From an uncultured Eubacteriales bacterium (GTDB lineage Bacteria > Bacillota > Clostridia > Oscillospirales > Acutalibacteraceae), in assembly GCA_900321515.1 (NCBI GenBank), contig ONWI01000055.1:1-8460 (forward strand): a stretch of DNA of 8,460 nucleotides, read 5' to 3'. The translations under genes were made by a program, and so were the position numbers. Shown in pieces: positions 1-6,515 of this stretch. The notes beneath the pieces were generated by a model. The model saw only the letters and a list, made by a program, of their open reading frames with translations, had not been told where the DNA came from and ran no database searches. How positions within the stretch are numbered: the first letter of the stretch is position 1; each line of letters begins with the position of its first letter.

Positions 1-285
1 AAGCTCGCCTATCTGCTCATTGCGATGGGAAGGTACGATGAAGCCAAGCAGTGCATCGACAAGGCGTTCGCCACGCCGCTCTGCGGACATTGCCGCTTCC
101 TGGGCTGCGTAGACGGGTATGACGCTCTGGGAGAGTATTATGAAGCCATAGGCGATTACAACAACGCCGCTCTTGCCTGTCTGGAAGGACAGAAGCTGTC
201 GCCCTTTGATCCCGATTTAGCCATCCGTCTGCGCCGTCTGCGCAAAGAACACAAAAAGGAACTCAATAAGGAATTGCAGAAATGA
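1..285 (+). CDS. C-terminal end of a TPR-repeat protein, probable HscC co-chaperone (5' truncated)
   Basis: The reading frame is open from the first base, so only the last 94 residues are visible. They look like helical repeat units. One unit has G-R-Y-D-E-A-K at visible residues 10-16 and a second has G-D-Y-N-N-A at 51-56, followed by a P-F-D-P-D turn and a highly charged Lys/Glu tail. This resembles tetratricopeptide repeats. Between the two units is a cysteine cluster, C-x2-C-x4-C at residues 28-36, which could bind metal or form disulfides; this is speculative. The stop codon overlaps the ATG of the Hsp70 gene (ATGA at 282-285), so the two are probably one operon and translationally coupled. 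An HscC-type Hsp70 needs a J-domain partner, so the missing N-terminus may carry a J domain. That is inference, as no J domain lies in the window. The TPR assignment is moderately sure; the partner role is tentative. Confidence 0.7.
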   Translation, partial: KLAYLLIAMGRYDEAKQCIDKAFATPLCGHCRFLGCVDGYDALGEYYEAIGDYNNAALACLEGQKLSPFDPDLAIRLRRLRKEHKKELNKELQK

Positions 286-1964
286 TAATAGGAATAGATT
301 TAGGAACAACAAACAGCCTTGCCGCCTATTATGACGGCAAAAAGGCACACATTATTCCCAACAGGCTCGGCGAACATCTGACCCCTTCGGTGGTCAGCGT
401 GGATGATGACGGCACCGTGCTTGTGGGCAGGACAGCTCTTGCCAGAGGACTCCGGCACCCGCTGACAGCCGCTGCGGTATTCAAGCGCAGCATGGGCACC
501 GACCGCGAATTTGACCTCTGCGGCAGGAAATTCCGTGCCGAAGAGCTTTCGTCATTCGTGCTGCGTTCGCTGAAGGAGGACGCTGAGACTTATCTGAAAT
601 GCAAGGTCGATGAGGCGGTAATCAGCGTCCCGGCGTACTTTAACGACCGCCAGCGCAAGGCGACCAAGCGCGCCGGCGAACTTGCCGGTCTGAAGGTGGA
701 GCGAATCGTCAACGAACCTACCGCCGCCGCCGTCGCGCACGGACTTCTGGACAAAAAGGAGCGTTCGCGGTATCTTATCTTCGATCTGGGCGGAGGCACC
801 TTCGACGTGTCGATACTCGAACGCACGGGGCAGATTATCGAAGTCCGCTCGGTGGCGGGGGACAACTTCCTCGGCGGCGAGAACTTCACGGACATAGTGG
901 AGCAGCTTTTCTGCACACGCTGCGGAGTGGATTTCACATCGCTGACCGGAGATGAACGCGCGCAGCTCCGCGAACGCGCAGAAGCCTGCAAGAAGGCGCT
1001 TTCGACCTCTTCGGCGGCTGTTCTGGAATGTAAGGTCGGCGGCAGCTTAAAAACCCTGCGGCTGACAGAAAAGATGTACGAGGAGGCATGCGAACCGCTC
1101 TTTGAAAGGCTCATGCGACCTGTCGAGAGAAGTCTGCGCGACGCGGGAATCCGCACCTCGGACATCAGCGAGATTGTGCTTGTGGGCGGCGCGACAAAGG
1201 CGCCGGTTGTGAGGAAGCTTGCGGCGAGAATGTTCGGCAGGCTGCCCAACGTGGACGTGAATCCGGACGAGGTGGTTGCCATCGGAGCGGCGCTTCAATC
1301 CGCCATCAAGCAGCGCGCCTCCGGATTGAAGGAGGTCATCCTGACCGACGTGTGTCCCTTCACGCTCGGCACGGAGGTTGTCTCAAACAACGGATATTTC
1401 GATGAGAGCGGGCATTTCATGCCCATAATAGAACGCAACACCGTCATTCCCGTGAGCCGCGTCCAGACCTTCTACACCGCCAATGACAATCAGAGCATCG
1501 TGCGCGTGGAAGTGCTTCAGGGCGAGAGCCGCATGGCGAGGAACAACCTGCTTCTGGGCGAACTGTGCGTCCCCGTGCCTCCCAGACCGCGCGGGGAGGA
1601 ATCAATCGACATCACCTATACCTACGACGTCAATTCGCTGCTGGAAATAATCGTCAAGGTCAATTCCACGGGCTTCACCAAGAAGATGATAATTCGCGGC
1701 AACGACAGCACTATGACCGAGGAAGAGGCGCAAAAGCGCATGGAAGAGCTGAACTATCTCAAAATCAGTCCCCGTGACCAGGAGGAGAACAAGCTCGCGC
1801 TCTACCGCGCCGATCTCGCGTATGAGGAATGCACCGGCGACGAGCGCGTTCTTCTCGGCAGATACATCGACGCCTTCGAGGGTTCGCTCTCAAGCGGCAA
1901 GAAGGAGGAAATCGAGCGCAGACGGGGAGAACTCTGCGAGCTGCTCGAATCGCTCGGAAAGTGA
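282..1964 (+). CDS. hscC: HscC-like Hsp70 family molecular chaperone
   Basis: This is a complete 560-residue cytoplasmic Hsp70 ATPase that would bind and release unfolded polypeptides in an ATP-driven cycle. The actin-like ATPase domain (about 1-355) has all its signatures: G-I-D-L-G-T-T-N-S at 4-12, N-E-P-T-A-A-A at 144-150, F-D-L-G-G-G-T-F-D at 167-175 and V-G-G-A-T-K at 301-306. The substrate-binding beta domain follows (about 360-470), starting with T-D-V-C-P-F-T-L-G. A short helical tail follows (about 480-560). The length is close to E. coli HscC (about 556) and well below DnaK (about 638), because the C-terminal lid is short. Recalled E. coli HscC aligns along the whole length, including N-R-L-G-E-H-L-T-P-S near the start and I-I-E-R-N-T in the beta domain. 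The start overlaps the upstream stop and has AAGGAA at 268-273, 8 bases before ATG. HscC is a specialised Hsp70, not the housekeeping DnaK; its substrates in clostridia are unknown. Confidence 0.88.
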   Translation: MIIGIDLGTTNSLAAYYDGKKAHIIPNRLGEHLTPSVVSVDDDGTVLVGRTALARGLRHPLTAAAVFKRSMGTDREFDLCGRKFRAEELSSFVLRSLKEDAETYLKCKVDEAVISVPAYFNDRQRKATKRAGELAGLKVERIVNEPTAAAVAHGLLDKKERSRYLIFDLGGGTFDVSILERTGQIIEVRSVAGDNFLGGENFTDIVEQLFCTRCGVDFTSLTGDERAQLRERAEACKKALSTSSAAVLECKVGGSLKTLRLTEKMYEEACEPLFERLMRPVERSLRDAGIRTSDISEIVLVGGATKAPVVRKLAARMFGRLPNVDVNPDEVVAIGAALQSAIKQRASGLKEVILTDVCPFTLGTEVVSNNGYFDESGHFMPIIERNTVIPVSRVQTFYTANDNQSIVRVEVLQGESRMARNNLLLGELCVPVPPRPRGEESIDITYTYDVNSLLEIIVKVNSTGFTKKMIIRGNDSTMTEEEAQKRMEELNYLKISPRDQEENKLALYRADLAYEECTGDERVLLGRYIDAFEGSLSSGKKEEIERRRGELCELLESLGK

Positions 1965-2080
1965 GTAATGCTGTTGGCAAGCGGTTGAGCGGCATTGTCT
2001 GGCAAAAATCCGGATGAGGTAAAATCCTTCTCACTTGATCATTCAAACCGCTGTGCTCTGTGACTGAAAGGGGAACAAAA
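1965..2080 (+). other. Intergenic gap between hscC and the glycosyltransferase gene
   Basis: This 116-bp gap has no convincing terminator. A 7-bp inverted match (AGCGGTT at 1980-1986, AACCGCT at 2046-2052) is too widely separated, and lacks the T-run, to be one. TTGTCT (1995-2000) and TAAAAT (2020-2025) resemble -35 and -10 boxes but are 19 bases apart, so a separate promoter for the glycosyltransferase is possible but weak. Read-through from hscC cannot be excluded. Confidence 0.35.
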
Positions 2081-3124
2081 ATGCTTTTATCTGAATCTGC
2101 CGCGGGCATGGCGGCAGAACCGCTTGTTTCGGTTGTGATTCCGGTCTATAATGTCAGCCGGTATCTGCCTGAATGTCTTGAATCGGTGATGCGTCAGACC
2201 TACCGAAATCTCGACATTGTTGTGATTGACGACGGCTCCACGGACGGAGGCGGGAAAATCTGCGACCGGTTCGCCCGCAAGGACGTCAGGATAAGGGTGT
2301 TTCACACCGAAAACAGGGGGCTTTCCACCGCGCGCAATCATGGGATAGTTAATGCCAGAGGCGATTATGTCGCCTTTGTGGACAGCGATGACTGGATAGA
2401 AGCCAATATGATCGAGACCCTGATGAAGGCGATGATACAGAATAACGCGGATATCGCGGCGGCCTGGTACATCATGGAATATAAGGGCGGGAGACCGGTT
2501 GCGCCGTCGGCAGACGGGTCTATGAGGATATTCCGCGGGGAGGAAATCCTTTATGCCTTCATAAATCTTCCTGTGGCAAACGCGGTTTGGAACAAGCTGT
2601 ACCGCATAGGGCTTTTTAAGGATATCCGGTTCCCCGAGGGACGCAATTATGAGGATATTGCAACCACATGGAAGCGCATGAAATTCTTATCCGAAAACGG
2701 CGGGACGCTCGCGCTTCTCTCGGCGCGGCTCTATCACCTGAGGATGCGCAAAAGCAGCATTTCACACATGAGAACCCTCAGCAATTATACTGACTGCTGG
2801 GAGGCATTCCGAGAACAGTATGAAGGACTTCCGGCATACCGTGAACAGCTTACGTCGAAGTGCCTGGATATCATCGCCAGAATGTGGTTGATCTACGGCA
2901 ATTTTTCCGGGGAGGAAAGACAAAGGGCGGAAGCTGTCATTATGAATATGAATGCCTTCTCGAAGGCGCATTTCAGCCGGGTGATGAAAGGAAAATATTC
3001 ACTCATGACAAAGATTTACTGTCTGCTGTCGCAGAGCAGATCGCCGGGATATATGCGGTTTTGCGCCGTCTGCGGGACCGCCCTCCGCTCGCTTATGAAT
3101 CCCGCGGGGAAATATTTCGATTGA
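2081..3124 (+). CDS. Family 2 (GT-A fold) glycosyltransferase
   Basis: This is a 347-residue enzyme that would transfer a sugar from a nucleotide-sugar donor, most likely in cell-surface polysaccharide or glycolipid synthesis at the inner face of the membrane. The N-terminal GT-A domain begins V-S-V-V-I-P-V-Y-N at 16-24. It carries D-D-G-S-T-D at 50-55 (nucleotide binding), L-S-T-A-R-N at 81-86 and the metal-binding D-S-D-D at 101-104. Further on, V-W-N-K-L-Y followed by N-Y-E-D is typical of the acceptor side of this family (WcaA/EpsJ-like), where the Glu-Asp pair includes the likely catalytic base. No membrane-spanning segment is evident, and the C-terminus (about 230-347) is helical and unassigned. 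I chose the ATG at 2081 because AAAGGGG at 2067-2073 sits 7 bases before it. An in-frame GTG at 2060 would overlap that site and lacks its own. Donor and acceptor cannot be read from sequence. No other polysaccharide gene is in view except the convergent acetyltransferase. Confidence 0.88.
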   Translation: MLLSESAAGMAAEPLVSVVIPVYNVSRYLPECLESVMRQTYRNLDIVVIDDGSTDGGGKICDRFARKDVRIRVFHTENRGLSTARNHGIVNARGDYVAFVDSDDWIEANMIETLMKAMIQNNADIAAAWYIMEYKGGRPVAPSADGSMRIFRGEEILYAFINLPVANAVWNKLYRIGLFKDIRFPEGRNYEDIATTWKRMKFLSENGGTLALLSARLYHLRMRKSSISHMRTLSNYTDCWEAFREQYEGLPAYREQLTSKCLDIIARMWLIYGNFSGEERQRAEAVIMNMNAFSKAHFSRVMKGKYSLMTKIYCLLSQSRSPGYMRFCAVCGTALRSLMNPAGKYFD

Positions 3125-3127
3125 TAC

Positions 3128-3178
3128 AAAAACAGCGTCAATGTGCTGACCGGAATTCAGCCATTGACGCTGTTTTTT
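3128..3178. terminator. Bidirectional intrinsic terminator
   Basis: There is a perfect 16-bp inverted repeat at 3128-3143 and 3162-3177, extended inward by GCTGA/TCAGC (3145-3149 and 3157-3161) with one bulged base and a 7-base loop. The stem begins with five A and ends in a run of six T (3173-3178), so it can form a stem plus U-tract on either strand. It starts 3 bases after the glycosyltransferase stop and also lies downstream of the minus-strand acetyltransferase gene, so it would end both convergent units. Confidence 0.88.
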
Positions 3179-3209
3179 GACGTATCTCTCCACGCACGGA
3201 GATACGTCA
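3178..3209. repeat. Second perfect hairpin abutting the terminator
   Basis: TGACGTATCTC at 3178-3188 is the exact reverse complement of 3199-3209, with a 10-base loop. It starts at the last T of the terminator's U-tract. It has no T-run of its own on either side, so it is not a classical terminator. Read from the minus strand it is the first structure after the acetyltransferase stop and might protect that transcript's 3' end, a tentative role. Confidence 0.65.
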
Positions 3210-3217
3210 GCAGGCTA

Positions 3218-3868
3218 TTAAACAAGTGAGCTTCCGAGGGCGCTGCACGGAGGACCGTCGAGAATTTTCAGCGCCTCCTCGTCGAGGGGCATGTCGCGGA
3301 AGTAGAATTTCCTGTCCTCGTCGGTGATTTTTCTTATCACGCGGCAGGGATTTCCGGCGGCAATCGTCCAGTCGGGAATGTCCCTTGTCACAACGCTGCC
3401 CGCGCCGATCACGCAGTTGTTCCCGATTGTGACGCCGGGACAGATCACAGTGTTGCCGCCGATCCATACGTTGTCGCCGATGGTGACGGGAATCCCGTAT
3501 TCCAGCATGGAGTTGCGCACGTCCGGATGAACGGGATGTCCGGCGGTGTAAATTGAGACGTTGGGCGCCATGAAGCAGTTTTTGCCAATAGTGATCTTTG
3601 CCACGTCGAGCATGGTGCAGTTGTAATTGGCAAAGAAATTGCTGCCGAGCTCGATGTTGAATCCGTAATCGCAGTAGAAGGGGGGATTAATCCAAGCCCC
3701 ATCCGATTTGCCGAGCAGTTGCTTCACCACTTCGCCGATCCCCCTGAAGTCGCTTCTGTCCATGGTGTTCAGCTTCTGGGTGAGGATTCTGGCTTTTTTC
3801 TGCTGTTCCATCACGCTGTCGTCCGAGATGTAAGCCATTCCTCTGTCGCGTCTTTCGATGTTGTTCAT
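3218..3868 (-). CDS. Maltose/galactoside-type sugar O-acetyltransferase (left-handed beta-helix)
   Basis: This 216-residue cytoplasmic enzyme is predicted to move an acetyl group from acetyl-CoA to a hydroxyl of a sugar or similar compound. After an N-terminal helical region (about 1-55) comes N-P-P-F-Y-C-D-Y-G (61-69), the usual entry to the fold. Hexapeptide repeats follow, with I-T-I-G-K-N, V-T-I-G-D-N-V-W-I-G-G-N and V-T-I-G-N-N-C-V-I-G-A-G-S-V-V-T-R-D-I-P. The segment A-G-H-P-V-H-P at 109-115 holds the probable catalytic His111, matching the G-H-P-V-H of LacA (about 203 residues) and Maa (about 183). The family normally forms trimers. I chose the ATG at 3868 because it overlaps the MATE stop (ATGA) and AAGGGAG lies at 3880-3886. 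An in-frame ATG at 3904 would sit inside the MATE gene without a better site. Substrates in this family are often unknown, so calling it a maltose acetyltransferase would be overprecise. An antibiotic-modifying xenobiotic acetyltransferase is less likely. Confidence 0.87.
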   Translation of the reverse strand: MNNIERRDRGMAYISDDSVMEQQKKARILTQKLNTMDRSDFRGIGEVVKQLLGKSDGAWINPPFYCDYGFNIELGSNFFANYNCTMLDVAKITIGKNCFMAPNVSIYTAGHPVHPDVRNSMLEYGIPVTIGDNVWIGGNTVICPGVTIGNNCVIGAGSVVTRDIPDWTIAAGNPCRVIRKITDEDRKFYFRDMPLDEEALKILDGPPCSALGSSLV

Positions 3869-5232
3869 TGACACACACTCTCCCTTGTAATGTTTTTGAG
3901 CCACTTGTATTTTTTATAATACCAGTATACCACCGGCAGCTTTATGATTTCGTCGGTGTTGAGCACGAGATAAACCCAGAGCACGGGCAGCTTCAGCACA
4001 AACGCCGCTATCAGACCCGCGGGGACCACAATGACCCACATGGTCACTGTGTCGCAGATCAGCCCGAACCGTGTGTCGCTGCCTGCCGGGAATATGCCGG
4101 CTATCACGGTGGAATTGATGGATTTTCCTATAATATAATAGGAACAGACCAGCAGCATGATTCTGAGATATCCGGCGGCGGTGTCGCTGAGAGTGAATGT
4201 CAGCCGCATGATAATCGGGATGCACAGCAGAATGATTCCGCCCGTGATCGCGCCGGAAACTATGGAGAGTCTTGCAAGCCTGTCGCCGTAGCTCCTGGAA
4301 GTCTCCATATCGCCGCTGCCCAGTTCGTTGCCGACCATAATGCCGCTGCCGGTGCCGATGCCGAGACAGACGCAGGCGATAATGTTCTTGACGATATTGG
4401 CGACGGAATTTGCCGCTACGGCGTCATTCCCCAGATGTCCCATGATGACCGAGAACATAGTGAATCCGCAGCCCCATGCCAGTTCGTTCAGGAGCATGGG
4501 CATGGTGTAGCGCACAAAATCCCCCTGGAGAATGCTGTCGGCTTTAATAATGTATGACAGTCGGATTTTGACCGGAACCTTCCTTGCGTTTTCCAGCAGT
4601 ACAAGCGCGGTTTCGGCAAGCCGGGCGAGGAGCGTAGCGTAAGCCGCTCCCTTAATGCCGAGCGCCGGAAGTCCCGCCAATCCGAAGATCAGGAGCGCGT
4701 TGAGTATGAGATTGAGCACCATCGCGGTCGAACTGTAAATCGTGCTGCGAAGAGTTCTGCCGCTGTTTTTCATAATGCAGAGATAAATCTGCGAAAATCC
4801 CATGAGCAGATAGGAAAAACTGACAATGCGCAGATAAGGTATTCCAAGGCGGATAAGCGTTTCTTCATCCGTGAATATCCGCATAAGCAGCGAAGGACAT
4901 CCCAGCGCGGCGGCAAAGAAGATAAATGAAATCAGCAGTGAAAAACGTGTGGCGATGCCCAGCGTCTTTTCCACCGCCGGAATGTCGCCCTTGCCCCAGT
5001 ACTGCGCCGCGAGAATGGTAGTGCCAATGGTGAGCGCCACATAGAAAAGATTGAGGACAAACTGAACCTGCGTCGCCAGCGAAACCGCCGACAGCGAATC
5101 CTGATTCAGAAAACCCAGCATAATGGCGTCCGAAGCGCTGACCACGGCGGACATCAGATTTTGCAGCGCCAGCGGCAGCACCAGAGAGAAGAGCTTTTTG
5201 TAAAACGTACTCTTTTCGCGCAAATGAATCAC
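3865..5232 (-). CDS. MATE family multidrug/small-molecule efflux transporter
   Basis: This is a 455-residue polytopic inner-membrane protein that should export a small compound in exchange for Na+ or H+. It has about twelve hydrophobic segments across its length. The first, L-P-L-A-L-Q-N-L followed by A-S-D-A-I-M-L-G-F, is the classic MATE entry helix. The second half repeats this architecture from about residue 240, where M-L-L-N-E-L-A-W-G-C-G begins the matching segment, followed by G-H-L-G-N-D-A-V-A-A-N-S-V. Length is normal for NorM/DinF-type members. The 3' end overlaps the acetyltransferase start by ATGA. The start is uncertain. GTG at 5232 has the G-rich site (GGGGAA) touching it, with no room for a spacer. 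TTG at 5223 lies 5 bases after GAAGTGA (5229-5235) and is the better spaced start; it would shorten the protein by three residues. The substrate is unknown; the acetyltransferase next door hints at a modified hydroxylated compound. Confidence 0.9.
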   Translation of the reverse strand: MIHLREKSTFYKKLFSLVLPLALQNLMSAVVSASDAIMLGFLNQDSLSAVSLATQVQFVLNLFYVALTIGTTILAAQYWGKGDIPAVEKTLGIATRFSLLISFIFFAAALGCPSLLMRIFTDEETLIRLGIPYLRIVSFSYLLMGFSQIYLCIMKNSGRTLRSTIYSSTAMVLNLILNALLIFGLAGLPALGIKGAAYATLLARLAETALVLLENARKVPVKIRLSYIIKADSILQGDFVRYTMPMLLNELAWGCGFTMFSVIMGHLGNDAVAANSVANIVKNIIACVCLGIGTGSGIMVGNELGSGDMETSRSYGDRLARLSIVSGAITGGIILLCIPIIMRLTFTLSDTAAGYLRIMLLVCSYYIIGKSINSTVIAGIFPAGSDTRFGLICDTVTMWVIVVPAGLIAAFVLKLPVLWVYLVLNTDEIIKLPVVYWYYKKYKWLKNITRESVCQ

Positions 5233-5356
5233 TTCCCCGTTGATTTTTAATTTAGCTTGTAGTATTATTATAATATCAAAAAAGCGGTGATGCTATAAGA
5301 AAAGTATCGGATTACTATAACAATCGTATCAATCTGAGCGTTGAGGTGATTATATA
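5233..5356. promoter_or_regulatory. Divergent promoter region between MATE and AraC-family genes
   Basis: This 124-bp region serves two genes that face away from each other. A 10-bp perfect palindrome, TATTATAATA at 5266-5275, contains a TATAAT on each strand. On the minus strand the TATAAT (5272 down to 5267) is about 35 bases from the MATE start and has no good -35 box, as expected of an activated promoter. Two direct GTATC copies at 5304-5308 and 5326-5330 are 22 bp apart, roughly two helical turns, upstream of that -10. This is how AraC-type proteins often bind. It is a pattern read by eye; the short repeat could be chance. Confidence 0.45.
5343..5350 (+). promoter_or_regulatory. Ribosome binding site of the AraC-family gene
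   Basis: GAGGTGAT lies 6 bases before the ATG at 5357, a near-perfect match to the anti-Shine-Dalgarno sequence. It fixes the start of the regulator. Confidence 0.85.
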
Positions 5357-6241
5357 ATGATAGAAATACAAGTGATGCACGATTCGTCCGAGATAATCTT
5401 TTATAATACGCCCGAACTGCCGGTCAAAATCATTAAGCCCAAGCTGTCGGATTATCCCAACAGGCGTGTGATCTGCCACTGGCACGAGGATATTGAAATG
5501 CTCTATATCATAAACGGTGAGATGAACTATGAAATAAACGGCAAATCCGTAAGACTTTCTGAACACAGCGTGCTTTTCGTCAATTCCAGACAGCTTCACT
5601 ACGGCAATTCGGTCAGCGGCGGGGACTGCGATTTTATCTGCGTGCTGTTTCATCCCTCGCTGCTCAGGGCGAACGCCAGGATCTATCAGAAGATGGCGGA
5701 GCCGGTTATCGGCAATGAGGGCATAGACTACCTGCTGTTTGAGGAATGCGGCAGCGCGGATTACAGCGCGATATCAGGGTGCATGAAGGATATGGCCGCG
5801 CTGAGGGAATGCGCCGCCCCGGGGTATGAGTGGGAGATTGTCGCCGGCGTGAACAAAATCTGGAGCGTGATTTTCCGGCGCTGCGAGGACATCCCGAACG
5901 ACGCCGGAAGCAGGCTCCACGCCGACAGACAGCTTCAAAGAGAGATGGTTTCATACATATTCAGTCATTACGCGGAGCAGGTGACACTGGAGGATATTGC
6001 CGCTTCCGGCAGCGTGAGCCGGAGCAAGTGCTGTCTGATTTTCAAAAAATATCTGGGCGAATCCCCGATTGATTTTGTCAACTCCTACAGGCTGGAAAAA
6101 AGCTGTCAGGAACTGAGGCATACCGGACGGAGCGTTACCGAAATTGCGCTTGACTGCGGGTTCAATCATCCGAGTTATTACACCAAGCTCTTCTCAAGGA
6201 AATACGGCTGCACGCCCAGCCAGTACAGGAATTCGCAGTAA
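5357..6241 (+). CDS. AraC/XylS-family transcriptional regulator with N-terminal cupin sensor
   Basis: This is a 294-residue cytoplasmic DNA-binding protein. The N-terminal half is a cupin-like ligand-binding domain. C-H-W-H-E-D-I-E-M-L-Y-I-I-N-G at 40-54 is the standard entry motif, followed by a beta-rich stretch ending near L-H-Y-G-N (about 80). A helical linker follows. The C-terminal domain (about 193-294) carries two helix-turn-helix motifs. The first is about 210-234 (T-L-E-D-I-A ... S-R-S-K-C-C-L-I-F-K-K). The second is about 259-284 (S-V-T-E-I-A-L-D-C-G-F ... Y-Y-T-K-L-F), ending in the family's T-P-S-Q-Y-R. It diverges from the MATE-acetyltransferase pair, the usual position for a local regulator, so control of that pair and of itself is the simplest reading. 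It also lies directly upstream of the sugar importer on the same strand and could act there too. The ligand cannot be read from sequence; this fold in AraC-type regulators commonly senses sugars. Confidence 0.92.
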   Translation: MIEIQVMHDSSEIIFYNTPELPVKIIKPKLSDYPNRRVICHWHEDIEMLYIINGEMNYEINGKSVRLSEHSVLFVNSRQLHYGNSVSGGDCDFICVLFHPSLLRANARIYQKMAEPVIGNEGIDYLLFEECGSADYSAISGCMKDMAALRECAAPGYEWEIVAGVNKIWSVIFRRCEDIPNDAGSRLHADRQLQREMVSYIFSHYAEQVTLEDIAASGSVSRSKCCLIFKKYLGESPIDFVNSYRLEKSCQELRHTGRSVTEIALDCGFNHPSYYTKLFSRKYGCTPSQYRNSQ

Positions 6242-6367
6242 AGAGCCATTTTCCGGCGACACTTTGGAAAAATTAACCAAATGTGAATGAAAAATATTGT
6301 TTCAGAAGTTAAAGAACACAAAAAATTACATAATTATCACATTGTGTTGTGTAATACATATAAAATA

Positions 6368-6397
6368 ATGACATAAAATTTTTATTGCTGTTATAAT
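6368..6397 (+). promoter_or_regulatory. Candidate upstream promoter of chvE
   Basis: ATGACA (6368-6373) and TATAAT (6392-6397) are 18 bases apart. The -10 is perfect and the -35 has one mismatch to TTGACA. In such AT-rich DNA some matches arise by chance. Confidence 0.4.
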
Positions 6398-6435
6398 TGT
6401 TAAAAAACAGTTACAAAATTTGTATATAAATTGAA

Positions 6436-6464
6436 TTGAAAAATGTGTTTAATTATAGTAAAAT
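6436..6464 (+). promoter_or_regulatory. Candidate main promoter of chvE
   Basis: TTGAAA (6436-6441) and TAAAAT (6459-6464) are exactly 17 bases apart, each one base from the vegetative consensus. Transcription would begin near 6471, just before the GGGATA/TATCCC inverted repeat. Confidence 0.6.
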
Positions 6465-6474
6465 AACACCAAAC

Positions 6475-6491
6475 GGGATAGCAATTATCCC
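6475..6491 (+). repeat. Inverted repeat at the predicted transcript start of chvE
   Basis: GGGATA (6475-6480) and TATCCC (6486-6491) are exact reverse complements around the 5-base GCAAT. The repeat falls at about +5 to +20 of the best promoter. It could be an operator or a 5'-end hairpin that stabilises the mRNA; the sequence does not decide between these. Confidence 0.55.
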
Positions 6492-6515
6492 AAAAAATTA
6501 TAGGAGGATTCCATA

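Larger units (their letters stand above)
6242..6515 (+). promoter_or_regulatory. AT-rich leader and promoter region of the sugar ABC operon
   Basis: This 274-bp region is far richer in A and T than the flanking genes. No convincing terminator follows the AraC-family gene; a 6-bp TTTTCC/GGAAAA match near 6249-6271 lacks a T-run. An imperfect inverted repeat (6325-6333 against 6347-6355, 8 of 9 pairs) lies upstream of two candidate promoters and may be an operator. AGGAGGA at 6502-6508, 7 bases before the ATG, is a near-ideal ribosome binding site. Confidence 0.6.

Noticed and set aside
590..1282. Open frame of 230 codons on the minus strand inside hscC
   Set aside because: It is antisense to a clear Hsp70 gene, rich in Ser and Arg with no recognisable motif, and lacks a good ribosome binding site. 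It is a by-product of GC-rich codons.
1980..2052. Inverted 7-bp match around the hscC-glycosyltransferase gap
   Set aside because: The arms are 59 bases apart, without a T-run or supporting inner stem.
2060..2080. GTG at 2060 as the glycosyltransferase start
   Set aside because: It would place the AAAGGGG ribosome site inside the gene; ATG at 2081 is correctly spaced from it.
2081..3868. Glycosyltransferase and acetyltransferase as one polysaccharide locus
   Set aside because: They are convergent and separated by a strong bidirectional terminator, and the acetyltransferase is coupled to the MATE gene instead. No other polysaccharide gene is visible.
3868..4557. Open frame of 229 codons on the plus strand opposite the MATE gene
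   Set aside because: It is His- and Gln-rich with no domain and lies opposite a well-supported membrane protein.
6249..6271. Possible terminator after the AraC-family gene
   Set aside because: Only a 6-bp AU-rich stem with no T-run; too weak to call.
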